Origin: Nitrospira sp. UBA6493
Lineage (GTDB): Bacteria > Nitrospirota > Nitrospiria > Nitrospirales > Nitrospiraceae
Assembly: GCA_002435325.1 (NCBI GenBank)
Contig: DJMJ01000037.1
Location: 1 to 62,222, forward strand
Reading direction: 5' to 3'
Length of the DNA: 62,222 nucleotides
Shown piece by piece: positions 53,254 through 62,165 of this stretch (position 1 is the first letter of the stretch; each line of letters starts with the position of its first letter). The notes under the pieces were generated by a model. It saw only the letters and a list, made by a program, of their open reading frames with translations, had not been told where the DNA came from and made no database searches. The translations under genes and the position numbers were made by a program.

Positions 53254-54956
53254 GGTTTAGGCTCTTCTTTTTGTATTCCGGGATCTTTCACCGCCGCCAA
53301 CAGGGCGCCCAGTGGGCCAACACGGAACGAGGGAGCCTGATAAGTCTTAGGGAGATACTGTTCCGGAATTGTGGTTTGGTTGCCGTCGCGAATTTGGCCA
53401 TAATGTGGCGACATGATCTCGACCCCTGCTTCATTGAATTTGTCCTGAATGTTCTGATGCAGCTCGGCATAGATGTTGGCCATCTTATGCGGCTGGTCGG
53501 TATAGGCGTTAATTTCGTAGGTCACATAAAAATCGTCCAGGCTGGTTTGCAGCACGAAGGGTTCCGGGTTCGGGAGGATATGTGCCGTCGCTCGCGCAGC
53601 GGATATCAGCAGGGCATGGACTGTTCGCCAGGGGGCATCGTACCCGATGGTCACACTGGTGTGGAGAATTAACCCCTGCTCCCGGGCGACAGAACTAAAG
53701 TTGATGAGGTGGCTTCCAAGGACCATGGCATTGGGAATGGTGACGTCGACATTTTTAATTGTCCGGATACGGGTCACGAGGAGGGTCTTTTCCATGACAT
53801 CCCCGTTCGTGTCGGCAATCTTGACACGATCTCCGACACGGAAGGCCCGCATGTATGTTAACACCACGCCGGCGATGATATTCCCAATCGCCGCCGCCGA
53901 TCCTAGTGAAATAAGTAGCCCCAGGAATACGGAGATTCCTCGGAAGCCTTCGGACTGAGATCCGGGAATGTAGGGGAAAATCGCGATGGCCCCGAAAACA
54001 ATCACTAAAAATCTGACGATCTTATAGGTTGGCGCCGCCCACTCTTGGTGAAATCCCTCGAACCGAATGGCGCCCCGTCCGATTCCCGTAAACAACAGGG
54101 AGATGAGTTTGATCACGTATCGAGTCACCACGATGATGACGACAATCGACACGAAATTGGGCATATAGGTCGCGAATGCCTGACCGATTACCTGGAAGGT
54201 CGAGACGACCGCTCCAAGCAGCGCGGCGGAAATACCTCTTGTCCATGGAAAGATGCTCAGTACCGTGGTCAGATACACGTAGAACAGGACCAGGACCGTT
54301 ATGATTTTGATGGCTTTGACTATTCCGGTGAGGACCGTGGCAATCCGATCCGCCGATAAAAGCTCCACGCGTTGAATTTTGACCGGACGAATGACCGTGC
54401 CTCGCCACTCGTTGAGCTTCGTGTAGATTTTGGGGAATGTTTTGTGAAAGAAGACCAGAATGAGGATCAAGATCGCCGTATCGAGAAGGGCCAGGGCAGT
54501 ATCGATAATGAGCGTGCGGAGCGAAATCTGTTCGCGGGACTTGGCGAGCGCCGTTTGGATATTTTCGGCATAGTCTTTCGCGATCTGGCCTCGCGGCTTG
54601 CCGGTGGGGAGCGCATCGCGATCGGTCACCGTCATGACGACCATGTCGCCATACACGAGCTCGCTCGTGGTCTCACGATCGATCGCAGTGACGGGATAGA
54701 TTCTTGTAAAGGGATCCTTGGTAAGACGTGCGACGCGGTCTGAAACCGCCTGCGCCCGCTCCTGCGGCGTGAATGGACCCAGTTTGTCGTAGAGGAAAAA
54801 GAGGGTTTCGTCAGCTACGATTACCGGCGCGCCCACGAGCTGCGACGGAGGAGATTGACTGATGGATGGGGTAGACGGTTGCGGCTCGGCTCGGCTCAAT
54901 CCCGGCATGATCAGACAGACGAGCCACAGAATGATCAGCACCGTGCGTCGAGTCAT
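53250..54956 (-). CDS. MscS-family channel with long N-terminal extension (first)
   Basis: The 568-residue protein has a signal peptide (about 1-23, IILWLVCLIMPGLSRAEP), a periplasmic domain (about 30-155), then about five membrane helices (about 145-350) and a C-terminal MscS domain containing GSAAAIGNIIAGVVLTYMRAFRVGDRVKIADTNGDVMEKTLLVTRIRTIKNVDVTIPNAMVLGSHLINFS. It resembles extended MscK/YbdG-like channels. The ATG is preceded by GGAGGAAC. It is the first gene of the osmotic channel operon and overlaps the next gene by 4 bp. Confidence 0.93.
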   Translation of the reverse strand: MTRRTVLIILWLVCLIMPGLSRAEPQPSTPSISQSPPSQLVGAPVIVADETLFFLYDKLGPFTPQERAQAVSDRVARLTKDPFTRIYPVTAIDRETTSELVYGDMVVMTVTDRDALPTGKPRGQIAKDYAENIQTALAKSREQISLRTLIIDTALALLDTAILILILVFFHKTFPKIYTKLNEWRGTVIRPVKIQRVELLSADRIATVLTGIVKAIKIITVLVLFYVYLTTVLSIFPWTRGISAALLGAVVSTFQVIGQAFATYMPNFVSIVVIIVVTRYVIKLISLLFTGIGRGAIRFEGFHQEWAAPTYKIVRFLVIVFGAIAIFPYIPGSQSEGFRGISVFLGLLISLGSAAAIGNIIAGVVLTYMRAFRVGDRVKIADTNGDVMEKTLLVTRIRTIKNVDVTIPNAMVLGSHLINFSSVAREQGLILHTSVTIGYDAPWRTVHALLISAARATAHILPNPEPFVLQTSLDDFYVTYEINAYTDQPHKMANIYAELHQNIQDKFNEAGVEIMSPHYGQIRDGNQTTIPEQYLPKTYQAPSFRVGPLGALLAAVKDPGIQKEEPKP

Positions 54957-55401
54957 GCGCGTTCCTCCGTATGCAATCGGGATCGGTTGCTCTCCAGGGG
55001 GAGCAGCAACCGCAGTGGATTGGAAAAAGCTTACACTATTTGATCAGGGACAATCGACCGGATGTCACACGGAACCTTCTTTGGGGATAGGCCGTGTGAA
55101 TGTCGTGCAAGCATCACAGGGGAAATGGTTGCAACGGGTTTAGCTACAGATGCCGTGGTTTTCAGAAGGGCAGGGTCCACAAACAGTAACGAAGTAGGAG
55201 CCGTGAGAATTGTGTCCGAACCGGAGACTCCCGATATCCATCCATGAATGACTATGTCATATGCTATTCTGGCCGAGCCAGGCTCAAGAGGATTAGGTGG
55301 ACGTGATGCGAATCCTGCCGGAAAGCTCGATTCTCAAGATGTTCCGGCATTGGCTCTGCGCGGGATGGAGTGTGGGATGGCACCGGTAAAGATGGAGACA
55401 A
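54957..55401. other. 445-bp intergenic region
   Basis: This divergent region separates the MscS operon (minus) from the CaCA antiporter (plus). It contains an imperfect hairpin (GGTTGC ... GCAACC near 54988-55014) and several short frames without recognisable protein. No tRNA, riboswitch or CRISPR was identified. Promoters for both operons are expected here, but I found no unambiguous -35/-10 pair. Confidence 0.5.
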
Positions 55402-56430
55402 ATGGACTGGCTTGAAGGCCTTGCCCCGTGGGCGATATTCCTGCTGAGCGCAGCAGTCATGGTGTATGCCGGGACCAAGCTCTCGCGCTATGGCGACCAG
55501 ATCGCGAATCTGACCGGCCTGGGGGGGCTTTGGATCGGCGTGGTGTTAATGGCTGCCGCGACGTCACTTCCGGAAATCTTTACTGACGTGAGCGCCGCGC
55601 TCATGCATGCGCCCAATCTTGCCGCAGGCGATTTGTTCGGTAGCAATATGGCCAACATGCTGATCCTGGGCATCATCGATCTCATGCACCGGCAAAAGCG
55701 GGTCTGGCAGCAGGCGGCATTCGAGCATGCTCTGAGCGCCGGGTTAGCCATTGCGCTGACCGCCTGTGCGGCGTTCTTCCTCTTGCTGGGATCGGACATG
55801 AAACACGGCGGGATCGGGCTTGGCAGCATGCTGTTGCTGCTCTTTTATATATTCGGGATGCGCATCGTATTCAGGCAAGAATTTATGAAAGTGCGTCAGC
55901 GCGAACGAGAACTCGTTGCCCATAAACAAACCGCAGAGGCGCCGAAACTGCCAAGTAAACGCGAAGAACTCCGTCGCGCGGCAATCGGATTTGCTGCCGC
56001 AACATTGGGGCTCCTCGTCGCCGCTCCATTGTTAGCCAGCTCGGCAAGCAAGATTGCCGAACAATCCGGAATTTCTACGACCTTTATCGGCACGTCGCTC
56101 GTGGGTATCGCCACGTCACTTCCGGAATTAGTAACCGCATCAGCGGCTGTCCGGCTGGGAGCTTTCGACCTTGCGGTGGGCAATCTCTTTGGCAGCAACG
56201 CCTTCAACATGGCGGCGTTCTTTTTTGTGGATATCGCCTATGACAAAGGCCCGCTCTTCAACACCATCTCCGATGCCCATGCCATGACAGCGCTATGGAG
56301 CGTGGTGCTCATGTGCATCGCGATAATGGGGATCATCTATCGCGCGGAACAACGCTATATTTTGATCGAGCCGGACAGCTTCCTGATCATCCTCGGGTAC
56401 TGTCTCGGCCTCTGGCTGCTCTTTCAATAA
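55402..56430 (+). CDS. CaCA-type cation antiporter (YrbG-like)
   Basis: The 342-residue protein has ten predicted membrane helices in two inverted halves, each with the alpha-repeat pattern: AATSLPEIFTDVSAALMHAPNLAAGDLFGSNMANM in the first half and GTSLVGIATSLPELVTASAAVRLGAFDLAVGNLFGSNAFNM in the second. Both keep the Glu/Asn/Asp pattern for cation coordination. It probably exchanges Ca2+ (or K+) for Na+ or H+. A GGAGA ribosome site lies four bases before the ATG. Confidence 0.94.
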   Translation: MDWLEGLAPWAIFLLSAAVMVYAGTKLSRYGDQIANLTGLGGLWIGVVLMAAATSLPEIFTDVSAALMHAPNLAAGDLFGSNMANMLILGIIDLMHRQKRVWQQAAFEHALSAGLAIALTACAAFFLLLGSDMKHGGIGLGSMLLLLFYIFGMRIVFRQEFMKVRQRERELVAHKQTAEAPKLPSKREELRRAAIGFAAATLGLLVAAPLLASSASKIAEQSGISTTFIGTSLVGIATSLPELVTASAAVRLGAFDLAVGNLFGSNAFNMAAFFFVDIAYDKGPLFNTISDAHAMTALWSVVLMCIAIMGIIYRAEQRYILIEPDSFLIILGYCLGLWLLFQ

Positions 56431-56578
56431 AGGCTTCCTCTACAGGACGCACGCATCTCTCGGCGACGTGAACGGAATGTTGCGGAAAGGTATTTATCTT
56501 GTGGTGGGTGTCTCCTTATCGTTAACATGGATTCGGTGCAGAAATAGGCAAGCAGGTTATGGCGAGGGGGAGTGATTT

Positions 56579-57853
56579 GTGGATGTCTTAAGCGTCGAGA
56601 CAGTGCTCGGATTGACCGGATTAATCATATTGGTCGGGTTAGCCGGGGAATTGGTTTTTAAACGGACCGGCATTCCGAGTGTGTTGTTTCTGATGGGGTT
56701 CGGCGTGTTGCTGGGGCCAGTGCTCCATCTCGCGGATCCAACGATGGTGATGGAGCTGGCGCCCTATCTCGGCACGCTCGCGCTGCTCGTCATCCTATTT
56801 GACGGCGGCATCAATCTCCACATCATGAAGGTTGTCAATGAAACGCCGCTGGCCCTGTTGTTCTCCTTGACAGTCTTCAGTCTAACCATTGTGTCGGTGA
56901 TGGGTTTCTATATCTGGTGGATGCAGGGGGAATGGCTGCACGGCTTGTTGCTCGGGACGATCTTGGGGGGCACCGCCGCGGCCATCATCATCCCTGTCTC
57001 TTCGAAAATGAAATCCCTCCGCGATTCGGCCAAAGTTTTGCTCAGCCTGGATTCAGCCATCTCGGAGGTCTTCGTCGTAGTCATTGCGTTGGCGCTCATG
57101 AGTACGATGAGGGAGGCGAGCGGGAGCGGGAGCATCATCCGGGAGATTTTTCACGCCTTCTGGGATGCCTTTATGCTGGCGGTACTCGCTGGAGCCCTGT
57201 GGGCGCGATTGTTGGCCTGGCTGGAGGGCCAGGCGTTGTCATACATGCTGACGATGGCGGCGATTTTAGTGCTCTATTATGTGGCAGAGGTGATTGGCGC
57301 AAACGGGGCGATCACAATCCTCTTGTTTGGGCTGGTCCTGGGGAATATGGAGTTTCTGGTTGGGCGATTGGCCAGGCCGATACGCGTATTGATCGGTTAT
57401 GAGTTGGATCAGGCGAAATTCGTGTTGGACGAATTTCTGAAGCGGATCAACGAAGAATTATCGTTTCTTGTCCGAACCTTCTTTTATGTCTTGCTTGGAT
57501 TAATGCTGGACTTTTCCACTCTCACGACGAGCATCGCGCTTACCAGTCTGGGCCTCTTCGTGATCGTCGTTCTGGTCCGGTGGATTGTCACAGAGCTTCT
57601 GGGCCGAGCCAGCAATGCCTGGACGGCGGGCGAGCGGTTTGTCGTTGCCGCGATGTTTCCTCGTGGGGTGGCGACGGCGGTCATGGCCTTTCTTCCGGTG
57701 GCGACAGGGATTCCCGGTACGGAGCTGTTCCCGATGTATGCGCTGACGGTGATTGTGATGGGGGTGGTGGGAATGACGATCCTCTTGACTATTCACCAGC
57801 GGTCGAAGGGCGGAAGCCAATCTGAGCCGGTCGCAGCGCCCTTCCTTTCATGA
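56579..57853 (+). CDS. CPA1/NhaP2-type cation:proton antiporter
   Basis: The 424-residue protein starts with GTG at 56579. It has about 12 membrane helices, LLGTILGGTAAAIIIPVSSKMKSLRDSAKVLLSLDSAISEVFVVVIALAL and FVVAAMFPRGVATAVMAFLPV. It lacks a TrkA-type regulatory tail. It differs from the antiporter at 42627 and is probably a K+ or Na+/H+ exchanger. A 148-bp gap separates it from the CaCA gene, and both are on the plus strand, so promoters may be separate. Confidence 0.92.
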   Translation: MDVLSVETVLGLTGLIILVGLAGELVFKRTGIPSVLFLMGFGVLLGPVLHLADPTMVMELAPYLGTLALLVILFDGGINLHIMKVVNETPLALLFSLTVFSLTIVSVMGFYIWWMQGEWLHGLLLGTILGGTAAAIIIPVSSKMKSLRDSAKVLLSLDSAISEVFVVVIALALMSTMREASGSGSIIREIFHAFWDAFMLAVLAGALWARLLAWLEGQALSYMLTMAAILVLYYVAEVIGANGAITILLFGLVLGNMEFLVGRLARPIRVLIGYELDQAKFVLDEFLKRINEELSFLVRTFFYVLLGLMLDFSTLTTSIALTSLGLFVIVVLVRWIVTELLGRASNAWTAGERFVVAAMFPRGVATAVMAFLPVATGIPGTELFPMYALTVIVMGVVGMTILLTIHQRSKGGSQSEPVAAPFLS

Positions 57854-58087
57854 CCAATTATGACAAAGCCGTCGAGATCAGGCGGACACATAACCTAGCT
57901 CTCATGTCTTTGTAGCAGGCCATGCACGATTTTGAACACAAGGCTTTCCCTCGAGACAGAAGTGGGCGTCTGGTAATTTTTAGCTCGATCCCGCGCAAGG
58001 TCTTGACATTTCTTTCCTCCCAAGCCCACATTCAGAGAATACCAGCATCCCTTGAGCACACTCCCGGGAACGAGAGGTTGCCGTCTC

Positions 58088-60184
58088 ATGGGCCAATGGG
58101 TTTCACAGTGGTGGGAGAATCTCCGCATCCAGCATAAAGTCTGGACGGTTCTCCTAGTGCTTTGTGTCCCGTTGGTTGGCGGATTGGCTACTCATCTGTA
58201 TTTCGTCGAACAACTTCTGCAGGCCCAACAACAAAGGCATGAGCTCGTGCTGGCCCATGAGCACGTGCATCTCTTGCGCAGGCTCGCCGTCGATATCGAG
58301 GATGGATTCCGTGGCTATGTCCTCACCCAGCAATCCATTTTTCTCAAGCCGCTCACCGATGCGGAGCTAAAGATCGACAAGACGTTGAAGGGTGCGGGAC
58401 AGGCGTTGGCGAAGCTGTCCACGCCTGAGGCTAGTTTTCAGCCAGTCGAATATCAAGTCAGAGAGCTCTTACAATCGAAGCACGAATTGATTGCCAACAT
58501 TCAGCAGGGCAGGACGGAGGATGCGTTGGCCTACGTGCGCTCGGGTGAAGGGCTGAAACAGTCCGATCGCCTTCGCCAGGATCTCCGGACGATCGAAGAC
58601 CATCTGGAGCGACGACGAACAATCTTAACCGAACAGGCGGAAGCCCTCTCACAAAAGACGTTTGTCGCCCTTTGGGTCGCCGTCGCCGGAGTCCTTGTTT
58701 TGGGCTGGACAAGCTCGCGCATGCTGGCACGTTCTCTCAGCGAACCGATCATGCGGCTGCAGGCGGCCACCGCGACTTTTGGAGAGGAGATGCACTCCAG
58801 TCAGGCTGCCGAGGTACTGACGCCAAGTCTTACGTCCCGAGATGAACTTGGGCAGCTGGCAGAGGCCTATCTGAACATGGCGCGGCGGATCGAAACGCAT
58901 GTGTGCGAGCTGGAAACGCTGAACACGATCGGACAGGACATTAACACCATCGGACCTGATGGGTTGGACGGTGCGTTGCACAGGATCACGGATCGAGCGG
59001 TTGAATTGGTTCACGCGGATGTATGCCTTGTCTTGCTGCGCGATGAGCGTATGGGATGCTGGATTGTCGAGGCGGCTTCCGGAGAATGGAACGACCGCCT
59101 CAAGAAGTCAGTGATGTTATGGGAAGAGTTGCCGATCAGTGTGCAGGCGTTTGACACACAGAAAGTGGCAATCGGGGAAGGGTTCCACCAGGATGAGCGC
59201 CCGCAGGTGGTGCGGCGCAACCTCATCGGAGATAGTATGATCGCCATTCCACTGATGGCACAAGGTGTGCCCTTCGGTGTCCTTTCACTCCTAAGCAAGC
59301 AGCCGAGACCCATCGAGGCGTGGAATCAACGCCTAGCCAAGGGGCTTGCCCAGGAAGCGGCTTTGGCCATTTCGAATGTGCGGTTGTATGAAGCCTCGCA
59401 GCAAAAACAGCAGCGGTTATTGTCCCGGTTGCGCCAGTTGGAACATCTCGCCGAAACGCTGGCGCACGATCTTAAGGGGCCGGGTGCACGGATGGAGGAA
59501 CTGGCGAAGCTGTTAGCACATAAATTCCCAGGGCAGATTGATGATCGCACAGCTCGATGGTTAGACCTGATTCAGGAGAATGGACGCGACATTGTCCGAC
59601 GCGTCGAGGGAATTTTGTCGGTAGCCCGTGTGGGAGCCGGCCAAGGATCTGTTACGGCGGTGGACCCACGGATTGTCATCGATGACGTGCTCAAAGCACA
59701 GGCGGGGGAAATCGAACAATTGCACGCGACCGTTCACGTCGACTCCGGGTTTCCGCTGGTGGCCTGTCATGGCGCCTATCTGCGGCAAATATTCGACAAC
59801 CTGATTTCGAATGCCTTGAAGTATGCGCGACCCGGTGAGTCTCCGTCCCTTACGATTTCGTCGCAAACCGGAAAACATATGGTGTGTTTTACGGTGCGTG
59901 ATCAAGGCGTCGGCATTCCGGAAGACCAGCGCGCTCGTGTGTTCCAGCCGTTCGTCAGGTTGGAGCAAACGCCAGCGTCTGGGAGTGGCATTGGATTGGC
60001 GATCGTCCAGCGCATTGTGGAGCTGTATGGGGGACGTGTCTGGATTGAAGGGGCCGTCGGTGAGGGCTGTACCGTGAAGTTCACGATTCCTTGGCTAAAT
60101 CAAGAGCCTGGCCCGGCAGCCTATGTGAGGCCCGAGGCCATGATTTCGGATCTAATTGATGTGCCACAAAATGATTTCATCTGA
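58088..60184 (+). CDS. Sensor histidine kinase with CHASE3, HAMP and GAF domains
   Basis: With the ATG at 58088 (GAGAGG upstream) the product is 698 residues. One membrane helix (about 15-40), a CHASE3 periplasmic domain (about 40-195, including DIEDGFRGYVLTQ), a second helix (about 195-215), a HAMP domain (about 220-280), a GAF domain (about 295-435) and a histidine kinase core follow. The phosphoacceptor is His460 in LAHDLKGPG; the ATPase has N-box NLISNALKYA, DQGVGIPE and SGSGIGLAIV. The CHASE3 and GAF parts suggest an external and an internal signal. It lies immediately upstream of its likely response regulator. Confidence 0.95.
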   Translation: MGQWVSQWWENLRIQHKVWTVLLVLCVPLVGGLATHLYFVEQLLQAQQQRHELVLAHEHVHLLRRLAVDIEDGFRGYVLTQQSIFLKPLTDAELKIDKTLKGAGQALAKLSTPEASFQPVEYQVRELLQSKHELIANIQQGRTEDALAYVRSGEGLKQSDRLRQDLRTIEDHLERRRTILTEQAEALSQKTFVALWVAVAGVLVLGWTSSRMLARSLSEPIMRLQAATATFGEEMHSSQAAEVLTPSLTSRDELGQLAEAYLNMARRIETHVCELETLNTIGQDINTIGPDGLDGALHRITDRAVELVHADVCLVLLRDERMGCWIVEAASGEWNDRLKKSVMLWEELPISVQAFDTQKVAIGEGFHQDERPQVVRRNLIGDSMIAIPLMAQGVPFGVLSLLSKQPRPIEAWNQRLAKGLAQEAALAISNVRLYEASQQKQQRLLSRLRQLEHLAETLAHDLKGPGARMEELAKLLAHKFPGQIDDRTARWLDLIQENGRDIVRRVEGILSVARVGAGQGSVTAVDPRIVIDDVLKAQAGEIEQLHATVHVDSGFPLVACHGAYLRQIFDNLISNALKYARPGESPSLTISSQTGKHMVCFTVRDQGVGIPEDQRARVFQPFVRLEQTPASGSGIGLAIVQRIVELYGGRVWIEGAVGEGCTVKFTIPWLNQEPGPAAYVRPEAMISDLIDVPQNDFI

Positions 60185-60192
60185 GGTGAACT

Positions 60193-61662
60193 GTGACCAA
60201 TCCCGGAGTGCTGGACCTGAGCGCGATGAAGAAACGAGCCAAAGTGCAGTTTACGATCTTGATCGTAGAAGATAATCCGACCGATGTGGAGTTGATGCTG
60301 CATGCGCTGGAAGAAGCAGACTTAAAACCGCTCGGGGGTGAGTTTGAGATGGAAGTTCGGGCCACGGCGGAAGGCGCGTTGGCGCTGCTCAAGGAGCGCC
60401 CGGTCGATCTGGTTTTGACCGATATGATGCTGCCCGCCATGGATGGCCTGGATTTAGTGAGCCGGATTCAAACCATTGATCCGAATCTGCCCGTGCTGGT
60501 TGTAACTCGCATGAATGCGGTGTCGATGGCGGTTGATGCCATGCGCCGCGGGGCCTTCGACTATGTCCTAAAGCCGGTCAATGCCAAAGATTTAGGTATG
60601 CGGCTTCATCGGGCGATTAGGATTTCAGAAATATTAAGGCGCCATGCGGTCTATGAGCAGCAGGACCGGCAGCAAGTCGAAGCCAATAGCCTGGTCGGTG
60701 TAAGCGCCTCCTTTGACCGCATCATGCAGCATATTCAAGAAGCCGCGCGTGTCCACTCTACAGTGCTGATCACTGGCGAAACAGGCACGGGGAAGGGCAT
60801 GATCGCCAGGGCTATTCATCAACAGAGTCCGGAGCGAGATCGCCCATTCCAGGTGATCGATTGCACCACTGTGCCCGAGGGCATGATGGAAAGCGAGCTG
60901 TTCGGCCACGTGCGGGGCGCATTTACCGGCGCGATCGCGGACAAGCCAGGCTTGATCGAGTTGGCCAACGGAGGAAGCGTGTTTCTCGACGAAATCGGGG
61001 AGCTTCCTTTATTGCTTCAAGCAAAACTTCTGCGTGTGTTGGAGGATAACGAGGTGCGCCCAGTAGGGGGCACCCGCGTGCGCCGCGTTGATATGCGGTT
61101 TATCGCCGCCACGAATAAGGATTTGGAAGAGAGTGTGCGCGCAGGGACATTTCGGCGAGACCTCTACTATCGCCTGGCGGTTTTGTCGATTCCGGTTCCC
61201 CCGCTCTGCCACCGGCGCGAGGACATTCCTGTGATTGCCCGCCATCTCCTTTTGAGGCTTGGGCGGGAAATGGGCAGGTCGCATTACCATTTTGATGAGG
61301 CTGCGCTGGAGGTGCTCTCCTCGTATGCATGGCCGGGAAATGGCCGGGAGCTGCGCAATCTCGTGGAGCGCGTGGTGATGTTGGCCCCTACAGACACCAT
61401 CACCGCGCAGGATGTGCGCGCATTGCTCCCTCGTGAGGCGGCTAAGGATTTGACGCCGCATGATCCGAATCTCTGCGCCTTGCCCTATGCGGAAGCGAAG
61501 GAGCGGGCTATTGAGGAGTTTACGACAACATATCTGCGCACAAAGCTCGCTCAATGTGATGGTGTGATTACCAAAGCCGCCGAGAGCAGCGGCATTCCTC
61601 GACAACATTTCTCGTTGCTCATGAAACGATTTCTTGGATCATCTGGATCCGAGGACATCTAG
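60193..61662 (+). CDS. NtrC-family sigma-54-dependent response regulator
   Basis: The 489-residue protein starts with GTG at 60193 (GAGGTGAA upstream). The receiver domain (about 20-145) has the phosphoacceptor Asp77 in LTDMMLPAMDG and Lys127 in VLKPVN. The AAA+ domain has Walker A GETGTGKG (195-202), the sigma-54 contact loop GAFTGA (242-247), Walker B SVFLDE (262-267) and arginine fingers in RRDLYYRL. A C-terminal Fis-type helix-turn-helix (about 450-485, VITKAAESSGIPRQHFSLLMKR) binds DNA. It is 8 bp after the kinase and probably activates the sigma-54 promoter at 62014. Confidence 0.96.
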   Translation: MTNPGVLDLSAMKKRAKVQFTILIVEDNPTDVELMLHALEEADLKPLGGEFEMEVRATAEGALALLKERPVDLVLTDMMLPAMDGLDLVSRIQTIDPNLPVLVVTRMNAVSMAVDAMRRGAFDYVLKPVNAKDLGMRLHRAIRISEILRRHAVYEQQDRQQVEANSLVGVSASFDRIMQHIQEAARVHSTVLITGETGTGKGMIARAIHQQSPERDRPFQVIDCTTVPEGMMESELFGHVRGAFTGAIADKPGLIELANGGSVFLDEIGELPLLLQAKLLRVLEDNEVRPVGGTRVRRVDMRFIAATNKDLEESVRAGTFRRDLYYRLAVLSIPVPPLCHRREDIPVIARHLLLRLGREMGRSHYHFDEAALEVLSSYAWPGNGRELRNLVERVVMLAPTDTITAQDVRALLPREAAKDLTPHDPNLCALPYAEAKERAIEEFTTTYLRTKLAQCDGVITKAAESSGIPRQHFSLLMKRFLGSSGSEDI

Positions 61663-61926
61663 TTGATGTCTCCTCCTGGTAACCACCGCGTCCCTCGCCA
61701 TTGTCTTGCCAATCGTACAGGCTCATCTTTCGCTACCATTCTGTAACGAGTCGGTTCTCATAAATCGACCACTGGTGAAAATACATAATATCCTGCCGGT
61801 CACCCCAGTAATGAATATCGACATATGCGTACGCAACCATTTGGAATTGAAGGACAATATTCATAATCAGTAGTAGAAGCATATGAACGTATTCGTTATT
61901 TGATAGTTCAAATATTTACTTAACGT

Positions 61927-61943
61927 ACTCAGAATTTCTGAGT
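61927..61943. promoter_or_regulatory. Perfect 17-bp inverted repeat, likely enhancer site
   Basis: ACTCAGAATTTCTGAGT is a perfect palindrome with a one-base centre (8+1+8). Its centre is about 80 bp upstream of the -24 element of the sigma-54 promoter at 62014, the usual distance range for an NtrC-type activator site. It may be the binding site of the activator encoded at 60193. Confidence 0.6.
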
Positions 61944-62013
61944 CGATCATTTTCATCACTTTATTCAGCACGTTAGAAGCGGCAATCGCCGTTCATCCAA
62001 CCTAGCTCTTTTC

Positions 62014-62029
62014 TGGCAGCAACCTTGCT
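62014..62029 (+). promoter_or_regulatory. Sigma-54 promoter (-24/-12)
   Basis: TGGCAG-CAACC-TTGCT matches the sigma-54 consensus (TGGCAC-N5-TTGCW) closely, with the invariant GG (62015-62016) and GC (62027-62028) separated by exactly 10 bases. It lies about 136 bp upstream of the last gene's ATG, on the plus strand. Confidence 0.8.
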
Positions 62030-62165
62030 GTAGGACATCCCTGCGGGCAATGGCGCCTTGTGTGTTTTGAATGCGCCGAGCTCAATCATGGTGGAAGGGG
62101 GGTGGGATACCTGGTTTTACGAAAGAGTACACAGGGAGTTGTCATTTAGCAGGGAGGTTAATCAC

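Larger units (their letters stand above)
61663..62165. other. 503-bp regulatory intergenic region
   Basis: No gene is seen. It is AT-rich between about 61740 and 61960 and holds a perfect 17-bp inverted repeat (61927-61943) and a sigma-54 promoter (62014-62029), annotated separately. Additional short palindromes such as TGCGTACGCA near 61829 occur. Confidence 0.75.

Noticed and set aside
54957..55401. yybP-ykoY-type riboswitch before the CaCA antiporter
   Set aside because: The region has an imperfect hairpin near 54988-55014, but not the conserved motif or order needed for a riboswitch call.
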